Source of the DNA: a virus
DNA: 45,797 nucleotides
Virus record (IMG/VR): IMGVR_UViG_3300032157_000375
Coordinates: 1-45,797 of that record
Reading direction: 5' to 3' (one strand)
Shown here: in pieces, positions 8,087-16,238 of the stretch
How the letters are laid out: each line of letters begins with the position of its first letter
Numbering within the stretch: position 1 is the stretch's first letter
Notes under the pieces: model-generated
Told to the model about the DNA's origin: nothing
Seen by the model: the letters and a program-made list of their open reading frames with translations, nothing else
The model's database searches: none
Made by a program: the position numbers and the translations under genes

Positions 8087-9693
8087 TCGTTCGGTGACTC
8101 TTCGAACTCGAGTGTGGCGGTGGAGAATTTGCCCGGCTCGGTGAGCCAGGATGGGATATCGCTGACGCAGCGCATGCGCGCCAGAGGGTTGTGCAACATG
8201 ACCGGCGACAGGTCCGCCATGTCCGAAGTAACCGGCTGGCTCAGGAACGCCGTCGCCAGTCCGGCCGCATCCGAGTCAAGCGGCGAGACCAGTTGTCTGC
8301 GGTACACCTGGCCAGCCGCGCAGAATTCCAGCCAATCGTTCACACGACGGATGTTCTGCGTGCTCACCGGGAGCCCCTTGAGACGGATCTCGGTGCCCTT
8401 CTGAGCACTGCCAGTGGGCGACGCGGCGGACGTCGTTCGGGCCAGGCGGATGGGAACCGGTGACGGCGCCATCGTGGCGCGCCACACGTGAATGGTCGAT
8501 CCGTTGCCGGTGTAGCTGTTGTTCGAGATCGAGTTCGCGATGTAGATAGCCGGGCTGATGATCGTGTCCGCGGAAGTCTTGCGCGCCACGATGCAGAAGT
8601 ACCACCAGCCGTTTCCAAGATCCTTGACGAAGGCCCGCTGGTTTGACCAGCCGGTGCCGGTGGGACTGGATCCGACCGCGCCGTTGGAGAGGTTGAAAAA
8701 AGTCCCACAGCTACCGCTCGCGTGATTCATCACCACGTTCACGAAGCCACGAGTACCGGCTTTCACTGCCACGGCGAAGGCAAAATCGTTCGCGGCCGAG
8801 CTCACCGCGACCGCCTGGTCACGCACGTGGTTGCCGTTGTTCGTGTCCTCGACCAGCGAGTCAGCCGTGGTGGTGCCATCCGGCGCGACCACCGCGTTCG
8901 CGGAAACCGAAGCGATTCCGTCGCTCGCCGTGGCCCCCCAAGCGGCGACGTTTTCAAATTCGTCCGACCGCAGCAGGAGGTTCACTCCAGCATCCGCCAC
9001 GGCACACGGCGCGAACGAGCCGAAGTCGACTTCGAAGAATTCACCCGCCATTGACTCGCCAGGCTGGATGTTGTCGAAATAGCCAGTGATCCCGCTCGTG
9101 CCAGTCGCCGAGACCAATGAGATCCGGTAGCCGGGCCCATTGAGATAGCTGTTCGGAAACAGCTGCAAGGCGTGCGCGTTGCCCGTCACGCTCGGATTGA
9201 GGTTCGCGGTGCCGCGAACACGGCGCGCGTGCATTCGCCAGGCGTACAGCTGCCACTGCACGGTGGTTCCGATCGTGCACGTGGCGAAGTGGTTCACGCC
9301 GAGCGAGCCCGGGTTCGAAGTACGCAGCACGCGCAGCACTGCGTCCGTCACGCTGATCGAGGCCTCGCTGCCAGCAGCATATCCGGAGGTTCCGTTCGAG
9401 AAGTCGGCGTTGCTCAGGAGTTCCGCAGTCGCGTACCCGCCTCGAGGTGTGTAGCCCGGATCACCAATGAGCGCCGTGTTGATCGGCCCGCGAAGCTCAG
9501 CGATGAACGCCAGCAGCTGCGCGCGGAGCTGGTCGGTCGTGATCGAGAAGTCAATTGTGCAGGACAGCCGGTCGCCACCGAGGGCGCGAGCCTTCGTCTT
9601 GCCCGTGTATACGTTGGCCGTGGCCGCGGCCGCCGGAATCGTGCCCCAGCGAATACTGCGGATCGGGATCGACGGCGGCAGGTATACGTCCAT
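8083..9693 (-). CDS. Large minor tail protein with lectin-like insert
   Basis: A 536-residue protein. The first 95 and last 150 residues look like a tail hub scaffold (lambda gpM position). Between them lie two beta-sandwich, carbohydrate-binding-like regions: about 105-240 (LLSNADFSNGTSGYAAG start) and about 245-410 (NLLLRSDEFENVAAWG start with a following APDGTTTADSLVED, the pattern of the phage head spike fibre / ConA-like domain). These inserts may decorate the tail tip and bind glycans. No signal peptide. Overlaps the next gene by 4 bases. Confidence 0.7.
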   Translation of the reverse strand: MDVYLPPSIPIRSIRWGTIPAAAATANVYTGKTKARALGGDRLSCTIDFSITTDQLRAQLLAFIAELRGPINTALIGDPGYTPRGGYATAELLSNADFSNGTSGYAAGSEASISVTDAVLRVLRTSNPGSLGVNHFATCTIGTTVQWQLYAWRMHARRVRGTANLNPSVTGNAHALQLFPNSYLNGPGYRISLVSATGTSGITGYFDNIQPGESMAGEFFEVDFGSFAPCAVADAGVNLLLRSDEFENVAAWGATASDGIASVSANAVVAPDGTTTADSLVEDTNNGNHVRDQAVAVSSAANDFAFAVAVKAGTRGFVNVVMNHASGSCGTFFNLSNGAVGSSPTGTGWSNQRAFVKDLGNGWWYFCIVARKTSADTIISPAIYIANSISNNSYTGNGSTIHVWRATMAPSPVPIRLARTTSAASPTGSAQKGTEIRLKGLPVSTQNIRRVNDWLEFCAAGQVYRRQLVSPLDSDAAGLATAFLSQPVTSDMADLSPVMLHNPLARMRCVSDIPSWLTEPGKFSTATLEFEESPNE

Positions 9694-11315
9694 TAGATCG
9701 CGTACCTGCCACGCTGGATGCCGTCGATGATGTCCGCCTTGAGCGCGTCGTTCGACCGCTTCAGCACCTTCGGAAACTCCTTTACGAAGTCGGCAGTCGG
9801 GTTCTGATTGATGACGGTCTGGTGGATAGCGACGCTGAGGCCACCACCGCTGCCGCGTGGATAGAAGCTTCCAGCACTGTCGGGGACGAACAGCTCGGGT
9901 TGCGCGCCCGTACCGATTGCATACACCTGGCCGGGGCTTCCCCGGCCCCCGCTGTCACGCTTTCCGCCGAACATTCCCGAGAACAGAGATCCCCAGAAAC
10001 CACCGCTCCCGCTGGCAGCACCGATGAGACTATCGAAGAGGTTCGACATGCCGCGCCGCGCGAGTTGAGCCAGCATGTACTTCAGCAATTCATCCCAGCT
10101 CACCTTGCCGGTGTTGATCATGTCGTCCCAGGCGCTAAGCCAGGTGTCCTTCCAGATCTCGCCGGTTTCGCTGAGTACATCCGCTTGGTCGATTGCGAGC
10201 GCCTCGAGCTCGTCGCCGACGTGGTCGAAATGATCCTCTACGTTCTCAGCCAGCCGCTCAGAGTGATCATCAAGGGCCTGGTTGAGTTCGTTGTCCATCT
10301 CACGCGCAGCGAGGCTGGCTCTACCCATTGCTTCCACAAGCGCGTCGAAGTCCTTTTGACGCTGCTCGAGAGCCTTCGCATCACCGGAGCTGCCGAATCC
10401 GGGAACTGTCGGTCCTGAGCCACTACCGCCGATGCCCATCTCGCGCGAGGACTGCGCCACTCCCGCGGCGCGAAGCTGCTCAAGCTGGGCACGAATCGCG
10501 GCCCGTTGGGTTTCCGCGCTCATGCCCCGCGTGCCCCTCGCGCTGGCGAGCTGCTCCTCGAGATCTGCTATTCGTTCGTGTAGCTCTATCGGAGCGCCGG
10601 CGAGACGGTCGAACGTCCAGGACAGGCTTGGCGCCACCTTCGAGACGAGCACCGCGGCGAAACCATCCCACGATGCGGTGAGGCGCTTGATCGAGTCGTC
10701 GGCCTTGGCCAGGGCCTGCAGCTGCTCGTCGCTGAATGCCAAGCCGAGCTGCTCGGCCTCTTCGCGGGCACGACGGATACCCTCAGCACCTTCCTCGAAA
10801 AGAGGCTTCAGCTGTGCGCCGGACTTCCCGAAGATCTCCTGCAGTGCCCGGGTCCGGTCTTCTTCGGCCCCTAGCGCGCGAACATGTTCAGCGATGATCT
10901 CAATCTGCTCGCCGGGATCCAGGCTCTTGAGGCGCTTCGCGGACAGGCCGATCGCGTCGAGCGTCTCGACCTGGGCCTTGCTTCCCGATGCGGCCTGCGA
11001 GATCGTGACCTGCATCTTCTTAATGGCCGTCGACAGATCTTGTACTTCGACGTCGGCGAGCTTGGCCGCATAAGCCAGGGAGGAAAATTCCTTCCCGGCC
11101 ATGCCTGCGTACTTCGCGCCGTTGGCCAACGCATCGCCCAGCTCAATCTGACGGCGAGCCAAACCGACGATGCTGGCGACGCTGATTCCGCCCAGAGCCG
11201 CGCGCCAGGCGCCTGCCGTCTGATCGGCTGCTTTCTTGCCCCGCGCCAGCGCCGAGTTCCAGGCGGCTGCGGTTGCATCCTCGCCTTCGATCCGAACTTT
11301 AGCCTTTGCCACCAT
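9693..11315 (-). CDS. Tail tape measure protein
   Basis: A 540-residue protein which should set tail length and pass with the DNA into the host. It has long heptad-rich helices (about 15-250 and 260-370), the central GAAEGIRRAREEAEQLG-like coiled region, and a C-terminal Gly-rich part with AIGTGAQPELFVPDSAGSF, the usual end of tape measure proteins. It lies directly after the G/GT chaperone pair and before minor tail genes, the canonical place. At 540 residues it is short, so a short tail is expected. The ATG at 11315 overlaps the end of the GT frame by 17 bases. Confidence 0.85.
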   Translation of the reverse strand: MVAKAKVRIEGEDATAAAWNSALARGKKAADQTAGAWRAALGGISVASIVGLARRQIELGDALANGAKYAGMAGKEFSSLAYAAKLADVEVQDLSTAIKKMQVTISQAASGSKAQVETLDAIGLSAKRLKSLDPGEQIEIIAEHVRALGAEEDRTRALQEIFGKSGAQLKPLFEEGAEGIRRAREEAEQLGLAFSDEQLQALAKADDSIKRLTASWDGFAAVLVSKVAPSLSWTFDRLAGAPIELHERIADLEEQLASARGTRGMSAETQRAAIRAQLEQLRAAGVAQSSREMGIGGSGSGPTVPGFGSSGDAKALEQRQKDFDALVEAMGRASLAAREMDNELNQALDDHSERLAENVEDHFDHVGDELEALAIDQADVLSETGEIWKDTWLSAWDDMINTGKVSWDELLKYMLAQLARRGMSNLFDSLIGAASGSGGFWGSLFSGMFGGKRDSGGRGSPGQVYAIGTGAQPELFVPDSAGSFYPRGSGGGLSVAIHQTVINQNPTADFVKEFPKVLKRSNDALKADIIDGIQRGRYAI

Positions 11316-11942
11316 TGGTCGTTTCTCTTGCCTCTCCGTACAGGCTGGTAATGCGTGTCATCGCCGCCAGGTAGATCGCTGGCTGATCCAGCACGCCGCC
11401 GGCGACGAGCAGGTGCCCGTCGGTCCACGCCGAGTGGAGCTGCATCCACATGAGGGAATCGCTTGTGAGAAGCCGTCGTGGACACGTGCGACTCCGGAAG
11501 TCATCGCCTATCGTCCACTTCTCGAATGGCATCTCGCCGTCCACACAGGCGCACTTGCCGCAGGGAGCCCAGGGCGGATCCACTGCGACGTGAACGGCGA
11601 TTAGGAGTTTTTTGCTTCCGGCTCTCCCAGCTGCGCGCGACGGAAGAGCTCCATTGCGATCGCCTGCTGCCATTCGGCCCAGTCTTCGTTCGTGACGGTG
11701 CGCGCCTCGCGTTTGGCGGCCGCGGAAAACGGCACGTCGAGTCCTTTCCAGTCGAGCACTGAGTAGTCGAAGGCCTCCAGAACGCCATCAACGCCCATGC
11801 GGAATTTCCGCCGCACCTGGATGATCTCGTCACGCATGAACATGTAGGTGCGCTGATCGAGCGGCCTCAGTTGGAATTCGACCTCCGGCTTTCCTTCGAG
11901 CTGGTAGGTCGGCTTGAACCAGAACGGGTGCAGAATTTTCAT
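11299..11942 (-). CDS. Tail assembly chaperone GT fusion made by -1 frameshift
   Basis: A predicted 214-residue fusion: residues 1-112 come from the upstream frame (11942-11607), then a -1 shift at the slippery site gives LLIAVHVAVD and another 100 or so residues to the stop at 11299. The T part has a CxxCxC cluster (CGKCAC) and no start codon of its own with a ribosome site. In lambda, gpG and gpGT are made this way in a fixed ratio and coat the tape measure during tail assembly. Position just before the tape measure gene is the same. Confidence 0.8.
11601..11942 (-). CDS. Tail assembly chaperone (lambda gpG-like)
   Basis: The unshifted 113-residue product, starting MKILHPFWFKPTYQLEG and ending EPEAKNS. 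The N-terminal part is beta-like, the rest helical and acidic, as in other G-type chaperones. Its stop lies 2 codons after the slippery site, so most ribosomes would release here and a minority would go on into the GT frame. It lies 4 bases after the tail tube gene. Confidence 0.8.
   Translation of the reverse strand: MKILHPFWFKPTYQLEGKPEVEFQLRPLDQRTYMFMRDEIIQVRRKFRMGVDGVLEAFDYSVLDWKGLDVPFSAAAKREARTVTNEDWAEWQQAIAMELFRRAQLGEPEAKNS
11607..11613 (-). promoter_or_regulatory. Slippery heptamer A AAA AAC for -1 frameshifting
   Basis: On the minus strand the sequence GCAAAAAACTCCTAA contains A AAA AAC in exactly the reading phase needed for tandem slippage (X XXY YYZ). After slipping, the next codons are CTC CTA ATC, which opens the long downstream frame and bypasses the TAA stop. 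I did not identify a definite stimulatory stem or pseudoknot downstream. Confidence 0.85.
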
Positions 11943-11945
11943 GGC

Positions 11946-12893
11946 TTAGGTGAAGATCAGGCTGACTTCCTGGTCGCTGGTGGAATCGTCGACGGCCAAG
12001 GGAACGCGACGCAGACGCAGACCGTCCGCCTCCTGCGGATCCGTGTCCGTGCAGTAGGTGGAACCCGAAGGCGTGGTGAGGCGCAGCCGGTTTCCAGCGA
12101 CGCTACCCACGACTCCAGAATCGAAGGCAAACCTTGTGCCTCCGGAAAGGAGCGTGTCGACATCGATGACGGAATCCAATTCGGACTCGATCACGATCTC
12201 ACCGGTGACGTCACGGCCCGTGAGTATGATTTCGCCGTACCCGTCAGCCGCACCAATCGAGGGCGGCATTGCGATCACGTTGTTAAGCGAAAACTGGAAG
12301 CTCCGAGCCACGATGGCGGTCACGCCATTCAAAGAGATCGCGCTGCCCACTACCGCGCGCGGAACCTGCGAGTTGTAGGTCGGCGTCGGCTGCGACTGAT
12401 CGGTCGTTTCGTCGTAGTGTCCAACGAACTCGAACCGCAGCAGTGGAATTCCTCCCGCATCCTCTACAAACGTCCAGGTGCCGCGGCAGCCACGGAGAAT
12501 GTGTCGCTTGCGACCGCCCTCGAACCAGTAGATCGTGCCTGATTCGTGCGTGGTCGAATGCGGCTGATAGGTCACCGACGTCGACGCCACGACGGTTTCG
12601 TCCATGCCGCAGGCCTTGAGCAGCGGGCCGATCTCCGGCGCGGTTCCAGCGGCGCCGCTGCCCTTCACCTCGCATTCGAAGGTGATGCGTTTGAGCATGC
12701 CGCCGTAGACCTTCTGCAGCTGGCCGATGCTGCCGCGAATCGCGGCGCGATCGTTCATGCGAAGGCCTTCGCTCGAGAGCTGCACGTCGCGCACCAGGAT
12801 GGCGTTCGAGCCAGCCGTCGGCGTCGGGTCCGTTCCGTAGGTCGTCTCGGTCTTGAAGAGAAGTACGTCGTTCGATTTTCTGAGGCCGCCCAT
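11946..12893 (-). CDS. Major tail tube protein
   Basis: A 315-residue, beta-rich protein at the place of lambda gpV. The N-terminus (LRKSNDVLLFKTETTYGTDP) and the repeated GGxxxR..FE segments match phage tail tube proteins that begin with an ..KxExxYGTDPTP.. motif. About 200 residues give the tube fold; the remaining residues may be an Ig-like or surface extension. Followed after 3 bases by the G-type chaperone gene. Family call rests on motif, size and order. Confidence 0.8.
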   Translation of the reverse strand: MGGLRKSNDVLLFKTETTYGTDPTPTAGSNAILVRDVQLSSEGLRMNDRAAIRGSIGQLQKVYGGMLKRITFECEVKGSGAAGTAPEIGPLLKACGMDETVVASTSVTYQPHSTTHESGTIYWFEGGRKRHILRGCRGTWTFVEDAGGIPLLRFEFVGHYDETTDQSQPTPTYNSQVPRAVVGSAISLNGVTAIVARSFQFSLNNVIAMPPSIGAADGYGEIILTGRDVTGEIVIESELDSVIDVDTLLSGGTRFAFDSGVVGSVAGNRLRLTTPSGSTYCTDTDPQEADGLRLRRVPLAVDDSTSDQEVSLIFT

Positions 12894-12903
12894 TGTCGAG
12901 CTC

Positions 12904-13350
12904 CTATTCCGGGTCGGTGATATTCATGCGGTAGTGGACGAACCAGCGGCTCGTGTATCGGCCGGCGAGCATGTCGCCGGCGCTCTCAATCTCTGTGGCG
13001 CCGGCTCCGCCGTAACGCGTGTCGATGACGAATTCGAGGGCGAGGGACCGATCGGCCATCAGCGCCCGATGAACTGTCGCCCGGATTTCCATCAGCCGCT
13101 TCACGAGGTCCGGCTCTACCGGCTCCCGGGCGAAAGCAGTGATCTCGATGGCCAGCAGCGAGTCGTAGAACGCGATGTTGGATGCGCCATCGTCATCAAG
13201 CGGCGTGTCTTCGCCGACGTCCACGGAGATCGCCGGCAGCTCCTGCGCATCTTCCGAGAGCGAGTTGCGGCGATGTTTGAAAACCGCGAACGCCGTGCTG
13301 GGGACGAGTTCGACCACCTGGTCGATGATCTGTTCGGCGCGGTGTGTCAT
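12904..13350 (-). CDS. Tail terminator / minor tail protein (gpU-like)
   Basis: A 148-residue protein beginning MTHRAEQIIDQVVELVP. The pattern IIDQVV..L, a central PAISVDVGEDTP strand and the LxIEITAFAR strand fit phage tail terminator (gpU/HK97 gp10-like) proteins that cap the tail. It sits between the head-tail joining gene and the tail tube gene and overlaps the former by 4 bases, as in other siphoviruses. Confidence 0.75.
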   Translation of the reverse strand: MTHRAEQIIDQVVELVPSTAFAVFKHRRNSLSEDAQELPAISVDVGEDTPLDDDGASNIAFYDSLLAIEITAFAREPVEPDLVKRLMEIRATVHRALMADRSLALEFVIDTRYGGAGATEIESAGDMLAGRYTSRWFVHYRMNITDPE

Positions 13351-13649
13351 TGCTTGAGCAGCAGCACGGTTTCCCCGGCGCCGTCCGGAATGACGCGCAT
13401 CACCTTGCGCTTGAATCCTTCGCGCTCGATCAGCGTGTCCTTGCCGATCTGCAGCTCGGTGACGTCGCAGGACCTGCAGGTAAGCGCGGGCGCCGTGCCC
13501 TCGACTTCGGGGCTCACCAGGTTGAGCTGGAATTCTTCATCGAAGACAGCCCAGATCGGGCCGCGTTCGGTGGAAAACTCCAAGGCACCGCATGCCTTGA
13601 GCATGGTGAGGTGCGTTACGTCGGAGATGCGTGAGGATCTGGGGTGCAT
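13347..13649 (-). CDS. Head-tail joining protein (gpFII-like)
   Basis: Up to 100 residues. The core from IWAVFDEEFQ to ..TAPALTCRSCDV and DGAGETVLLL matches the small beta-barrel head-tail connectors often annotated as head-tail joining or ATP-binding sugar transporter-like. Start is uncertain: the ATG at 13649 gives an unusual basic N-terminus; the ATG at 13604 (MLKACGALEFS) would fit the family length better. Neither has a strong ribosome site. Confidence 0.65.
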   Translation of the reverse strand: MHPRSSRISDVTHLTMLKACGALEFSTERGPIWAVFDEEFQLNLVSPEVEGTAPALTCRSCDVTELQIGKDTLIEREGFKRKVMRVIPDGAGETVLLLKQ

Positions 13650-13691
13650 GGAAAGTCGGGGCAGTTGCCCGCCCCGCTCTTCTCAGTTCGA

Positions 13692-14066
13692 TCAGGTCTT
13701 CGTCGCGTTGCCCGGGGTGAGCTTCACGACGCACGTGGTCTCGGTGTTGGCACCAGCCACCATCGCGATCGCGCCGCCGGTGATATCACCGGTCGCCGGA
13801 GTTGCTGAACTGTCGTCGAACTCACCGGCACCCGAGGCGGCGGAGACGTCGAAGATCAGCTTTTCGCCCTGGGCGAAGACAGCGGCCGAGACCTTCGGCA
13901 CGGTGAACACGCCCTCGATCGCGACCGGGATGGTCTGACCGGAAGCCGTGGCGGCCGCAAGCGCCACACCCAGCGTGTGGCCCATCACCACGACAGCGCC
14001 GGAAGCGACCGCGCCCGCGGTGACAAAATTGATCACGTCGCCACGGGCGACAAACTTGGTAGTCAT
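13692..14066 (-). CDS. Capsid decoration protein (DUF2190-like)
   Basis: A 124-residue, Ala/Val/Gly-rich protein with the pattern VxAGxVVxxGxxxGVAxxAAxxG and later IEGVFTVPK, typical of DUF2190 phage proteins placed after the major capsid gene. The ATG at 14066 has AAGGAG 7 bases upstream; a GTG two codons earlier has none. It probably binds the capsid shell, as other DUF2190/gpD-like proteins do. A terminator-like hairpin lies between it and the capsid gene. Confidence 0.75.
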   Translation of the reverse strand: MTTKFVARGDVINFVTAGAVASGAVVVMGHTLGVALAAATASGQTIPVAIEGVFTVPKVSAAVFAQGEKLIFDVSAASGAGEFDDSSATPATGDITGGAIAMVAGANTETTCVVKLTPGNATKT

Positions 14067-14121
14067 TTGCACTCTCCTTCAGGGAGTCCGCGGAATTGCG
14101 GTTTACTCGGAACAGAAAACA

Positions 14122-14145
14122 GACGGCCCGCCGAAGCGGGCCGTC
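14122..14145 (-). terminator. Hairpin between capsid and decoration genes
   Basis: GACGGCCCGC, loop CGAA, GCGGGCCGTC: a perfect 10-base stem with a tetraloop, flanked on the minus-strand exit side by TGTTTTCTG and on the plus side by TTT. It could be a weak intrinsic terminator or a stem that protects the abundant capsid message. In the middle of the late operon it would need antitermination to be passed. Confidence 0.6.
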
Positions 14146-14172
14146 TTTGCAGACGTCTGCAGAGGCCTCGGA

Positions 14173-16236
14173 TCAGGCTCCGACGTTCTTGTAGCCGCCG
14201 CGCCAATCGCCGTTCGCGACGCCGTAGTCGAGACGCACCTTCAGGTCGAGAGCATCGGTGGAGAACTCGATGCGCTCATCGATGAAGGGCTCTTCCACGC
14301 CGTCGAGGAACACGACTTCGAGGACGGGCACGTCCAGCGGATTGGCCAACAGATACCAGGACAGAGCGGAGTTCAGCCCATCGATCACCGGGTCGCTCAC
14401 CACCTCCACGCGGTTCTCGTGGACGTTGATGATGGCGCTGTTGGACTGACCGTCCTTCGTGCGCGACTTCACGATTTCATTCGCGAGGTCCTCCTTGAGC
14501 ACGGAGCAGAGCAGCACCTTCGGCTCGATGTTGAGGGTCTGATTCAGCGCCTTGTCCTTCTGCTTGCGCATCGCGGTCCGACCCACGCCGATGGAGGCCA
14601 CGCTGATCGCGGTGCCCGAGCTCGTCAGGTTCGCGTGCCCGCCGGCCGTGGTGACGGCGGTGGCGTTGAACATCTGACCGGTGTCGGCCATCGTGGGACC
14701 GTGGCCGGAGGATCCGCTGATCAAGTACGTGAACGCGTCCGCATTCACGGTGCGCGCCGCGGCACGGCCCATCTGCGTGGCACGGGTGAGGAAGCCACCC
14801 AGATCGTCGTTGATCAGCATCTGGCGGGTGAACTGAATCGCCTTGCCCTTGGTCGCGGCAGAGGCGTTCTCGTACTCTTCCGCCGTGGTGCCGTAGGTGT
14901 ACTCACCACCTTCGGGAATCGTCGCCAATGCGGCAAACGACCCGATCTGGATGCGCGGGTGAACCTTGAAGTCGGAGACGCTGCCCTTGGCAAAGCAACG
15001 CTTCCAGTTGTGCGCGAATTCGCCGTAGGCCTTTCGCAGAACCTTGCCGGCGGTGTTCGACAGCAGGTTCGGGAAGTCGCTCGTCGTGTGCGTGGCAAAC
15101 ACGCGCGACGCGATCTGCGAACGCGTCAGACCAGCGACCGGGATGTTGGCACGGCGGAGGGCCGCGATCGCCAGATCGGCGATTCCCATGCCACGGAACT
15201 CGTTGCCGGCCTCCGGCTTGGCGATACCCGCGCGTACGAGAATCGCGTTTTCCGCACCGGCGAGAAACTTCTCGCGCTCGTCATGGGTCACGACGATGGC
15301 GCCGGCGCCGGCGGCCGGCGTGGCACCTTCACCGAGCTTCGCGAGCAGCTTCTGCTGCGCGACTTCGGCCGTGCACTCCTGATCATCGAGGCACGCGTCG
15401 AGCAGGTCCCGGTGCAGGGCCGCGAACTTGCCGAAGGCGGTGCGGATCGCACCTCGCCGATCGGCCTCCGCCTTCCGCGCCGCTGCGGCCGCGGCCGCTT
15501 CAGCCTTCTTTACATCGTCGGCGGTCAAAGCCGACGCACCTTCTGGTTTCATCTCATTGCTCCTGGTTGCGTCGGCGGATGCCGACTTGATAAAGCTCGC
15601 GGCGATGCGCAGCGACTGTTTGTCTGCTGCCACCCGGAATTTCTGGCCGAGCGCGCTCACGCGATCGCGGAATGCAGCCTTGTTCTCGTCATCCTCCGCT
15701 GCTTCGCCGACCGTTTCGTCAGCGAAGCCCTTCTCGACCGCAGCGGATGCGCCATACCACGTCTCGGCGTCGAGGATGGACTTGAGTTCCTTGCGCTCGA
15801 TACCGGTCTGGGCCTGGTAGATGTCGATCATCGACTCGGCCACTTGGTCGAGCATGTCGGCGACTTCGCGAAGGTCGTCGGCCTCACCCATGGCAATAGT
15901 CCACGGGTTGTGGATCATGAACATGGCGCCGAGGGCGATCTGGATGTTGGATCCCGCCATCGCGATGATCGAGGCACCTGACGCTGCGAGGCCTTCGACG
16001 AGCACTTCGATCTTCGCGCCATGACCCTTCAGCGCGTTGTAAATGGCGATCGAATCGAACACCGCGCCACCAGGGCTGTTGATGCGCACGAGGATCTCGT
16101 CGACCTCGCCGAGCGCAGCCAGGTCCTTCGCGAACCGTCGCGACGTCAGTCCGTCGCCGTACCAGTTCTCACCGATCGGCTCATGGATGAGGATCTCCGC
16201 GCGCTTGCTGCCCGCGGCCTTGATCTGGATCGTCAT
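14173..16236 (-). CDS. ClpP-like prohead protease fused to HK97-type major capsid protein
   Basis: A 687-residue fusion. Residues about 1-190 are a ClpP-type serine protease: INSPGG at 52-57, catalytic Ser86 in GLAASGAS and likely His109 in MIHNPW. Residues about 230-300 are a helical Ala-rich scaffold-like linker. Residues about 330-687 are an HK97-fold capsid protein. In phages with separate genes the protease cleaves the scaffold during maturation; here all three parts are in one polypeptide, so self-cleavage is expected (family knowledge). Starts 3 bases after the portal gene; transcription continues to a hairpin at 14122. Confidence 0.88.
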   Translation of the reverse strand: MTIQIKAAGSKRAEILIHEPIGENWYGDGLTSRRFAKDLAALGEVDEILVRINSPGGAVFDSIAIYNALKGHGAKIEVLVEGLAASGASIIAMAGSNIQIALGAMFMIHNPWTIAMGEADDLREVADMLDQVAESMIDIYQAQTGIERKELKSILDAETWYGASAAVEKGFADETVGEAAEDDENKAAFRDRVSALGQKFRVAADKQSLRIAASFIKSASADATRSNEMKPEGASALTADDVKKAEAAAAAAARKAEADRRGAIRTAFGKFAALHRDLLDACLDDQECTAEVAQQKLLAKLGEGATPAAGAGAIVVTHDEREKFLAGAENAILVRAGIAKPEAGNEFRGMGIADLAIAALRRANIPVAGLTRSQIASRVFATHTTSDFPNLLSNTAGKVLRKAYGEFAHNWKRCFAKGSVSDFKVHPRIQIGSFAALATIPEGGEYTYGTTAEEYENASAATKGKAIQFTRQMLINDDLGGFLTRATQMGRAAARTVNADAFTYLISGSSGHGPTMADTGQMFNATAVTTAGGHANLTSSGTAISVASIGVGRTAMRKQKDKALNQTLNIEPKVLLCSVLKEDLANEIVKSRTKDGQSNSAIINVHENRVEVVSDPVIDGLNSALSWYLLANPLDVPVLEVVFLDGVEEPFIDERIEFSTDALDLKVRLDYGVANGDWRGGYKNVGA

Positions 16237-16238
16237 AT

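Noticed and set aside
13948-15981. 677-codon plus-strand frame opposite the capsid gene
   Set aside because: Same kind of GC-rich shadow; the capsid gene is clear.
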